From Megascapheus bottae (Eukaryota > Chordata > Mammalia > Rodentia > Geomyidae), in assembly GCA_024803745.1 (NCBI GenBank), contig JANJXV010000037.1, forward strand, positions 2,603,001 to 2,667,000: a DNA stretch of 64,000 nucleotides, written 5' to 3'. The position numbers were made by a program, and so were the translations under genes. Positions 55,634 through 64,000 of this stretch are shown in pieces (the stretch's first letter is position 1; each line of letters begins with the position of its first letter). The notes beneath the pieces were generated by a model that was given only the letters and a program-made list of their open reading frames with translations, did no database searches and was not told the origin of the DNA.

Positions 55634-57045
55634 CCTCTCCTGTTTTGAAGAACATAAAACATAATCAAGTTGCATGAACCATCCCTCCGCCACTAGTGGC
55701 ACCTTCAAAGTCTCTGAGGAGACTTTTCTAGGACTGCATTCAAGTATATCCCTTTCATATAATGTCAGGCAGACTGTGTAATTCACAAGATGCAAACATT
55801 CCTCATCTTAATGATCACTATTAATCCTTTATGGAGTCACTAATTTTAGTGATACTAAAATTAAGCCTGGCTAGTCTCTATTTTTTTTGTTTTCACTTGG
55901 TTCATAAGACTTCTGAGGCATGCACAGATTTCGTTTTGACTGGATTCAACAGTGGAAAAGAATAGATAAAGGTCAAAATGTCAACAGCATGCTGGGCATT
56001 TCTTTGATTTGGAAATATACATGATTCAAACAATCAAAGAACACTGAATTATTTGTGATCTCCCAGAGAGTACACAGTTTGAAGTAAGAATTGTCAGGGG
56101 GTAAATTGTTTAGATAAGCAACCGCCTTCAGAATGAGGGTCAGTATTAAGAAGAGACGCAGTCTGGAGCTCAGACAAATCTCTCACATGGCAATAATAAC
56201 AGAAAAAAAGAGGCCTACATGTTGGGTTTCTTTGGTGTGAGGTTATTTCCAAACCTGGGTATTCCAGAAGGAAATTGAAGGCACAAATGCTGAGTTTCTG
56301 CTAGGACTTTTGAGTTGTTAGTTTAAAAAAAAAACAAACTGGAAGTAGATTAACTGAATTTTATAACTGTTGAATATCTATCTATAATTCCAAGGAAACT
56401 CAGTTTATACATTTGGCAGTCTTTTCAGTACTGCTCATTCCAGGGCTATGGAACTGTTTAGTAAATCATGCTTCAATGGCGATAGCTTGGGAAGGATGAT
56501 TTACCATGCTTCTGTGTACTTCTGTAGCACAATTGCCTTTATGCAAACAATGGAAGGGATCCTGGTTCACATGGAAAGCACAGAAAGGCATCCTATTCCC
56601 TGAACTAAACCCATACTTGTCCAAAGGCACAGCTGGCCCTGATGGAGCCCTATGGCTCCATAGAGTGAAAACCAGATATCTGTGACTCCTAGTTTGTTTG
56701 AATTTGCTGAAGTAGAAAAGGCAAAAGAACCCTATCTATTGCAGTATTTTGGGACTCTTAACAGTAAAAGTTCTTGAGGAAGTATCTAAAGAAGAATGAA
56801 CTGAAGAGACTTTTTACCACTTGTCTCTGTGGTCCTAAACCCAAGAAGTTCTGACTTGGTATGTCTGAATTTCTTTATCTGGCAAATGCTGCTACATATT
56901 GCCTTCATGAGCTGTTTCCTTGGCTAGCTTATCGAGGTTGGCAGATTATTATCTTTCCTTTCCTTCTTGAGTTTCTTGGGTTCCTGAATATGTAATCGGG
57001 AATAGCTTTTGATGACATATCTACTTCCTCCTTAGGGCTCAGCCA
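55634..57045. other. unassigned noncoding sequence
   Basis: About 1.4 kb without a recognised gene or repeat. Confidence 0.4.
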
Positions 57046-57134
57046 TCTCTCTCTCCCTCTCCCTCTCCCTCTCCCTCTCCCTCCCTCTCTCTCTCTCTCT
57101 CTCTGTATCTCTATCTCTATCTCTATCTCTCTCT
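57046..57134 (+). repeat. compound pyrimidine microsatellite
   Basis: (CCCTCT)n, then (CT)n, then (CTATCT)n in series. Confidence 0.92.
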
Positions 57135-58075
57135 TATAGTTATTTATGGACATATTTTATTTCCTAACATATAAGGCTCTAAAATGCTGAGACACTGAGA
57201 CATCCAGAGGCCACCCAAAAGAACCTTTGGATTAAATGCTAGTTACAGACATACTGTACTTAGTTACGAAGAAAAAAAACTCAATAGCTTTCAGGAAGTG
57301 GGAGATATTTCTCCTAGACTCAACTTCCGCCTAAATATAGTAACCCTTGCACAAAGACAGTTGAGTTGAGATCTCTAAAGATATGTTGATGTAATCTCTA
57401 GATTCCTGTGTGACTAGTATGAGCTGGAAGCAGGGGAGGGTTTTTTTTTTTGTATACTACAGTACCCTCCAAGTCCTATTATCTGGCACTTGGTTATTTC
57501 ATCATTAACCTTTCCCTTTTGGCTCCTATTAGGCCTTAGACTTAGCATTATCATTAAGCCCTTTTGATTTCAACATAGACTCTGACTATTTACAGGTGTT
57601 CCATAAATATTTGTTGAAATGGTAAAATGAAAAGCTCAACTCTTCCAGGAGCTGGATGCTTATGTTTATTTCTTTATTTAAGTGGTCAATTATGAGGTTA
57701 TAAGAACAAAAGAATCTTAGAGTCCGGATTATGGCTTTCCCCAGTCAAGAATTAAGAGCTATTTCCTCATTTTTAGAAGCTTTATCTAAATCTCTTTACT
57801 CACTAGTTGCCAAGTAGCTAAGTAGTCCTCCTCAGGTGGGAGAAAGTGATACTGATCCTGGGGAATCCAGGGTTCAGGGATGGGTGTCGTTAACCAGGCT
57901 TAGATCCTTTGTGCAGTGGTCTGCTGTTCATCAAGGCTTTCAGAGTTGGCTTCCTTTCCAGGGATTCCTTTCAGGAATTCCTTCTCCCCCACCACAACTT
58001 TTTATCTGGTTTTGTTTGTTGTTGGTTTGGTTTTCATTGTGGCTTGAATCTGGGATGTGGGTGCTTTTGTGTAGT
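57135..58075. other. unassigned noncoding sequence
   Basis: No gene recognised. T-run at 57439-57450. Confidence 0.4.
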
Positions 58076-58124
<49 letters not shown>

Positions 58125-58152
58125 GCCACCCCTCTCTCTTTCTCTCTCTCAT
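58076..58152 (+). repeat. (CT)n microsatellite
   Basis: About 21 CT units, then an interrupted CT tail. It inflates long open frames on both strands (57836-58415). Confidence 0.95.
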
Positions 58153-58389
58153 TTTTTATAATTTTTAACCACCAGCTCATTGTCATTTTTTTGGTAGAAG
58201 ACATAAATATAATAGTGCTTTCTTTGGTGACTTCTGAAACACAATTTTATTTCAGCCTCCGGGAATGCAGTCCTGCATTCTGCTCCTTGTGTATAAGGCA
58301 TGTTCAAGAAAATATGTGGAGGCATGTGAAGTGCTTAAACTTTTTATTCGCTTTGTGGGTCTTTTTTTCTGGTTACCTGCTGTTTTTTT

Positions 58390-58620
58390 TTAAATTTATC
58401 ATTATCTTGAAGTAGTTGTACAAAGGGTTTCAATTCAACAAGTCAAATAATGTCTACAACACATTTTGATCGATGTCATCTTCCCTAATCCCATTCATCC
58501 CGGCAACTTACATGGTTCCTTTTTCCCATGTGTACATTCAATATTTGCCTACCCTTGCTCTCGCCATCCATTTACCCCTTCCCCTTAGCCTCCCCTCTCA
58601 CTTGCCTCCATCAACACATG
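58390..58620 (-). mobile_element. L1 3'UTR-like fragment
   Basis: 'gtacaaagggtttcaattcaac' and the C/T-rich 'ccccttccccttagcctccc' resemble an antisense L1 3'UTR. Confidence 0.4.
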
Positions 58621-58860
58621 GACTTAGAAAAAATTACATTAGGTGAAGTAACTCCAGCTCAGAGAGACAAATGAATGCATGTTTTCTCTTACTTGTGGAT
58701 GTCAAGTCTAAATTATAAATATATATAAAATCATACGCAGGGTCGTATGGATATACACACAAATTGACTAAAGTATGGTTTTCTCAGGGGAGGATTACAA
58801 TAGTATAAGGAACACTTGAACAAAATGGTTACCTGCTCTTCATGATAAATATTATGATAA
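58621..58860 (+). mobile_element. old L1 3' fragment
   Basis: 'attaggtgaagtaactccagctcagagagacaaatg' and 'tttctcttacttgtggatgtcaagtc' follow the end of L1 ORF2/3'UTR. Opposite in orientation to the fragment before it. Confidence 0.45.
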
Positions 58861-59831
58861 ATGTTATTGCTTTCTCTACAGGTCTGTGTTGATAGTATTC
58901 TTTTTTTTTAGTTAGCACTTAGAATCTTTGATAGTATTATTTTTTTTAAGTATCTTTAGTACTGCCTCAAACCTAAGGAATGAAAAATGTGGGAATAATA
59001 GTCTTGATGGAATGAGGCCATGGAAGAAGTGGGTATGACATTAGATTTCCCCGCCACATGACATTTGACTTGCTTGGGATGCTTTGAACTTGAAAGTCTG
59101 AGCCCTCCTCCCAGGGGGACTCACCTCTGGCCACCTCTGGTTTCTTTCTTTAGCCTGGTTGCTTGCGCTGTATTCATAGTCATAAATGTAGCTGTGTAGT
59201 CTAGCTAGACTTGGAAGGGGGAGAAAATTTGTGGAACCCAGGGAATAGCAAAAACACAAAGATGATGGGATGTTGTGGGCAATGGGTGGACAGGTTTCCT
59301 CTGAACAACTGGAGGGGTCGTCTGGTGGCTGACATACACACAAGGCACAAGCATGAAACTTGTTCACAGTCACCAACCACCACCTTGCCAGGCTTGATGC
59401 TCCTGGATCCAAAATCAATCTCTGGTTTCTATCACTTCCAGGCCTCTTTCTACCTTCCCGCAGACCCTGTGGTCTTGTCACAAAAGCCCTCTGAAGCAAA
59501 AGGGGGAGCCGTTTGTGTTTCTTGCAACATTTGCAAGGACAGGATTCTGGGACATCTATATCCATCAGCACAAGGTTCTCATTATCCAGTGTCTACCTCC
59601 GGGGAAGACCGGCTTCCAGTGTGAAGTCATAAATAGCCTGGACAGATTCTGTGAAATCAGGAACTCTTTTAGGAAAAGTCCTTCCCTCTTGTGCTCAGGG
59701 CACCAGATTTTTTCTACTGTCTTTGGAACTTGGTCTGCAAATAGTTCATAGAAGCTACTGCCAGAGGCTTGCCATTTGCAATAGTGGTACAGAACACAAT
59801 ACGGTTGAGCATGGCTGCCTATTGATTTCTT
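58861..59831. other. unassigned noncoding sequence
   Basis: Both strands are stop-poor at 59041-59624. No domain is recognised (see findings). Confidence 0.35.
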
Positions 59832-60112
59832 GATTTCTGTACCCTTTGTTTATATACAAGCTTACCTGCTTTAAAGAAGGGAAGAGGAGGCACAGAAACA
59901 GTGGGACAAAGGGTGAACTAATTCAGCCTAAATATTCACTAGACACTACGTTGGAAATTAACCATATAACTTGGAGGGGAGAGGGTGAGGAAGGGAAGAG
60001 CTGGGAGAAAATGAGGGCTGACATTGTTCAGAAAGAAATGTTCTCATTACCTACCATGGAACTTTAACTCCTCTGTACATCACCTTTACAATAAAATTCA
60101 AATGAAAAAGGA
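59832..60112 (+). mobile_element. L1 3'UTR-like repeat, copy 2
   Basis: Second copy of the repeat at 50198-50495, better preserved, ending 'catcacctttacaataaaattc'. Confidence 0.5.
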
Positions 60113-60669
60113 TTTCTAAACAAATAATAATAATTACTAAGGGAAAATAGCAATTTCCTAAGGGAAACCATCTCCTACTAATGACTTAAATGTATCCAGG
60201 ACCCAGGACATAGTGCAATAAGTATGAAAACAACTTCAGCATTAGCATTTATAGAGCCACCAAGTCATGGAGTCAAGACTTACATAAAACCCATGACTCT
60301 TATACAATACTATCTTACACAAGATGAAAACAAACTCTCCACCTAGTGGTAGGAACTGTGAAATGCAGACATCCATTTCTTTAACCTCCCACTTATTTGC
60401 TGCCAATATTTGGTGCAGAACTAATCTTGGTCCCCACATAGCCATCCATGTATTGATAAGTGTGTTGGTCTCTTTCTATGGGTGAATCATGCTGCTTGGA
60501 GCCTCGGTGCTCACAGTTTGGTGTTGACACACTTAGATAAACAGACCCTCTGGAGGTCAGGGTTCTCAGTACAAAAGTCAAACACTGGCATCATTGCGCC
60601 TCATACAATTTTTTTTTAAACTTCATTGGTTTCTAAAAATGTGTAAACAAGTTTGGGAAACTTAAGAAG
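60113..60669. other. unassigned noncoding sequence
   Basis: No gene recognised. Confidence 0.4.

Positions 60670-60721
<52 letters not shown>
60670..60721 (+). repeat. (CA)n microsatellite
   Basis: About 26 perfect CA units. Confidence 0.97.
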
Positions 60722-60722
<1 letters not shown>

Positions 60723-61048
60723 GATGGGAGTCTCCAGAATAATCATGAGACCTGACAACAAGATCATGTATGCATTGCATAATAATATTTTTCACACTTG
60801 GGGCTATAAGCTTCCATCATATTTACCCTCCCTGTCACTACCTTATGTCTTTCACCCTAGGGGCGGGTTCTGTCACCCTAGTATTTACTTTTCTGCTTTC
60901 ATTTCTTTAAAAAGAAATCTGGCTGCCACATGTGAGGGAAAACATGATATTTGCTTCGCTGAATCTGTTTATTTCATATTAAATGAAGAACTTCAGTTCC
61001 ACTCATTTTCTTGTAAAAGACATAATTTTGTTCTTCTTTATGGCTGAA

Positions 61049-61049
<1 letters not shown>

Positions 61050-61095
<46 letters not shown>
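61050..61095 (+). repeat. (GT)n microsatellite
   Basis: About 22 GT units. Complementary to the CA tract 330 bp upstream. Confidence 0.97.
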
Positions 61096-61273
61096 TTGTG
61101 TGTATGTGTATGTGTAACTTTACTAACTTCATTTTCTTCATTATCATCCATGGTAGGATATATAGACTATTTCCATGACTTGACTATTTTAAGTAGTATT
61201 CTTAACTCAGTATTAGTATTTTCTATTAGTTAAATACTTGCAATTGATTTCAATGATAGAGAAACAGTCAACA

Positions 61274-61464
61274 GGGCCTGGGAGTTTGGCCTAGGGGTAG
61301 AGTGCTTGCCTAGCATGCACAAACCCGAGTTCGATTCCTCAGTACCACATACATAGAAAAAGTCAGAAGTGGTGCTGTGGCTCAAGTGGTAGAGCTCTAT
61401 CCTTGAAAAAGCCAAAGGACAGTGCTCAGGCCCTTAGCTCAAAGCCCAAGACTGGCAAAAAAAA
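61274..61464 (+). repeat. IDL-Geo SINE
   Basis: 'ctgggagtttggcctaggggtagagtgcttgcctagcatgc' to 'caagactggcaaaa'. A short repeat gtcaaca flanks it. Confidence 0.9.
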
Positions 61465-62273
61465 TGTCAACAAATGCAATGGGGAAAGTAAAAAATATAA
61501 ATCAGCCAGCAATGGTCTAAATTCTTGGACTTCAACAAATTGATTGGGTCTGTGAAGTCTCTCTGTCTACCTGTACCAGCTCTCCTCTTCGCTCAGTAAT
61601 TTGTGTCTGTGCTCTTTCCTGAGTTGCCAAGGCATTTGATGGTTTATTTTTAAGGAATAGCATCTCCAAATCTCTCTAATACTTTTTTGCTGGGAGGGGG
61701 AGCGGGGGGGGTTGTAGCTGTACAGTTATCAAGGGGGTAGATAGTACACATCTTGACAACCCTTAGATTAAAGGCCATTTGTTTCTCTGGGTTCTTGCCT
61801 TTATCAAATTATGATCGCTTTGCTCAGTCTTCCATGTGATTCATTTCCTTCTCTGCTATGCTATTTGGGTAAGATGTTGGCTATTTCTTTCTTGTTTGAT
61901 TACCAAGTCCACTTCCTCAGTCCACGGGCCTCTGCTTCCTGAGGGACATACCTGTCTCACCATGGAGTGAGAAGTAGGGCCACTGTAAAAGGTCTGGGAT
62001 TCAGAGGATTCACACACAAGGTTATTCTTATGAGGGTATGTGGGGTCAGAGATTCATCCTTGGATAAAGTAGCATCAAAGCTCAGATCTCTGAATAAAGA
62101 ACCATTTTCAAAGGAGAGGGAAACATGCCCCCAAATCAGATCCAATTCAAGACAACGATGAAGAGTACAGAAAGACACTGTGCAGTGTCTAAGCTCTGTT
62201 GAGCTCAGGTCCTGTTCAGGCTTATGAGCAAGGAATGGATGCTCAAGAAGACGTTGTCTAGGACTATTCCAAC
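61465..62273. other. unassigned noncoding sequence
   Basis: No gene seen. A G-rich run lies at 61695-61712. Confidence 0.4.
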
Positions 62274-62470
62274 AAGAAATGCATTTTTGCCAGCTCTGGA
62301 GCTTGTACCCTCGGGCTTTCTCAAGGTTAGAGCCCTACCACTTGAGCCACAGCACCACTTCTGGCTTTTTCTATGTGTGTGGTACCAAGGAATCAAACCC
62401 TGGTCTTCATGCATGCTAGGCAAGCACTTTACCACTAGGCCAAATTCCCAGTCCCAAGAAATGCATTTTT
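62274..62470 (-). repeat. IDL-Geo SINE with 15-bp TSD
   Basis: Antisense copy (62289-62455) flanked by aagaaatgcattttt at 62274-62288 and 62456-62470. A short deletion removes part of the Geo 3' end. Confidence 0.94.
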
Positions 62471-62539
62471 AGGAAAGCTAGGAAGCTGGAACTTGTGAGA
62501 TCAAGGGGAAGGAGACAAGATAAATGGAGAGGAAGGTAG

Positions 62540-62740
62540 GAGACTGTAGTCATTATATTCAAGGTATACATGTGAAAATGGAGCTAAATAATTTGTGGGG
62601 AAGGGGTGGGATTGGGTGAGATGGAGAAGAGACATGGAAAGGACAAGGACCAAGACATATGATACTCATCCACAGACAGGTTGAATTGTATTCTCTCTGG
62701 GTAACTACTTGAAGATACTAATAAAATAAAAAGAAAGGGA
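62540..62740 (+). mobile_element. L1 3' end-like fragment
   Basis: 'tttgtggggaaggggtgggattggg', 'gaccaagacatatgatactc' and the end 'actaataaaataaaaag' resemble L1 3' tails elsewhere in the window. Weak. Confidence 0.35.
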
Positions 62741-62768
62741 AAAAATGAGAAAAATGAAATATAAAGAA

Positions 62769-62957
62769 AAGGTTTGGCCTAGTTGTAGAGTGTTTGCCTA
62801 GCATGCACGAAGACCAGAGTTCAATTCCTCAGTACCACATACATAGAAAAAGCCAGAAGTGGTGTTGTGGCTCAGGTGGTAGGGCTCTAGCCTTGAGAAA
62901 ACCCAAGGACAGTGCTCAGGCCCTGAGTTCAAACCCCTCATGACTGGCAAAAAAAAG
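62769..62957 (+). repeat. IDL-Geo SINE
   Basis: 'ggtttggcctagttgtagagtgtttgcctagcatgcacgaagacc' to 'catgactggcaaaa' with an A-rich tail. Confidence 0.9.
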
Positions 62958-64000
62958 GCTAAAAAAAGAACAAAAGAAAGGAAAAGAGAAGAGAAAATAA
63001 ATCAAGGGTGAAAGAAAAATCAAAAGAAAAAAAATCAGTTGTTAGAGATGAGGCTGAGAGGTAGAGTACTGGGTTCTCTGGGTAAATCTTGACTCTTAGG
63101 ACTCTTCTGCCCCTGAGCTCAGCTGTGACACCCTTGTCCTGTTGTGGCTGTTCTTGTTTTGTCCCATGCCTCCTCTCACCTCAGTCCTCTTTCCCCATAG
63201 TTCTGTTCTTTCCTCAGTTCTCCCACCCCTCTTTCTGTGTAACCCCAGCATCTTTTCCTGGAGCTGCTGTGGACTCACTGTTGCCTGGAGATTCACAGTA
63301 ACAAGGTCACAAACGCCCCTGCTCCCTTCCCCCCACCCCCGAGGGGGCACTTCTTCTATCAAAAAGTTAGCTTTCAAGCCCACTTGGATGCAATGAATGT
63401 GAAGCAAAATGTCAACAAACATGTCCCTGGAGTCTTGGCACCGGAAAGTCTCTCACTTGTTCCTTTTGCTCAATTCCCAGCTGGTTAGTGGCCTGAACTT
63501 CTGCCTACCCTTCGTTCCGGAGGCAGCTCCTGGCCTTGCCTTAGGATGGACTAAGGACAGCTAGGAAAGAGATCGGAGACAGGGAACGATGCTTTGGGGT
63601 TAGACCCAGGCACAGCCCTCACCTTACAAGCACTTGTGGCCAGTTTGCTGGCCAGTCCTGGACTCCCACTTGTTTAGTCGCAATCCTGGGATGAGCGGAC
63701 TTGGTAAACAGTCCTTCACTTTGGGTACTGTTTTCTTTTCTGTCAAGTGGCAATGACAATCCCGGTTATTTCTCTCCATCCCAGGGTTACTTTGAAGAGG
63801 AGAACATGACTCCATAGTCCACTCAGTCGTTCACAAAACATGGATTGATTACTCAGCCATCTGCCAGCCATTGGAGATGAAAGCCTTCGTTAAACTGTAA
63901 CAGGCTATACAAATAGGGCATTTGTCAGGCAGAAAAGTCACCATCAGCTGGGTGGCCAGACACTGAATGCTTGTTCTGTGTCCCTCACCTGTGTGGCTTC
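62958..64000. other. unassigned noncoding sequence
   Basis: A-rich start, then about 1 kb without a recognised gene. Overlapping frames on both strands at 63089-63422 lack domain support. Confidence 0.4.

Noticed and set aside
57836..58415. 110- and 168-codon frames
   Set aside because: They run through the CT microsatellite, which has no stops in these frames, and continue into L1-like sequence.

Overview
The window is ordinary nuclear DNA of a mammal, most likely a rodent of the superfamily Geomyoidea (kangaroo rats, pocket mice, pocket gophers). The main evidence is about 17 copies of a dimeric SINE. Its left half is ID-like (tRNA-Ala-derived) and its right half matches what is known as the Geo monomer, an architecture (IDL-Geo) described from Geomyoidea. 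A second dimeric SINE joins a 7SL/B1-like left half to the same Geo-like right half. Rodent-type L1 fragments, old mammalian MIR copies and MLT1-type LTR remnants complete the picture. The species assignment is an inference from repeat structure, not from a database match.

No host protein-coding exon, host RNA gene, CRISPR array or bacterial-type system could be supported. Almost all short open frames are chance frames, SINE or L1 translations, or shadows of the provirus. The window is best read as intergenic or intronic sequence.

The one substantial coding locus is an endogenous class II (betaretrovirus-like) provirus on the minus strand at 12735-18183. It is bounded by two 551-bp LTRs that I could align with a single mismatch and is flanked by a 7-bp direct repeat, so it is a young insertion. 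It has a tRNA-Met-type primer binding site, a leader splice donor, one uninterrupted 1238-codon gag-pol reading frame, a frame-broken env tail and a polypurine tract. The reading frame fuses the matrix and N-terminal capsid part of Gag directly to reverse transcriptase. It therefore lacks the C-terminal capsid domain, nucleocapsid, protease and the start of RT. RNase H and integrase catalytic residues are all present, but the RT active-site tyrosine is replaced by cysteine. The layout parallels the mouse IAP type I-delta-1 elements, which also carry an in-frame gag-pol deletion. It is the feature most worth following up.

Layout: 1-12.7 kb, SINE-rich with L1 3' ends at 3.6-4.5 kb and MIRs; 12.7-18.2 kb, provirus; 18.2-24.5 kb, SINEs, microsatellites and an MLT1-like LTR; 24.5-27.7 kb, two 5'-truncated L1 copies head-to-tail on the minus strand, one interrupted by an IDL-Geo SINE; 27.7-35 kb, SINEs and unassigned sequence; 35-43.2 kb, a cluster of short L1 3'-end insertions with clean target-site duplications plus an MLT1 LTR; 43-64 kb, SINEs, L1 3'UTR-like fragments, long CA/GT/CT microsatellites and unassigned sequence.
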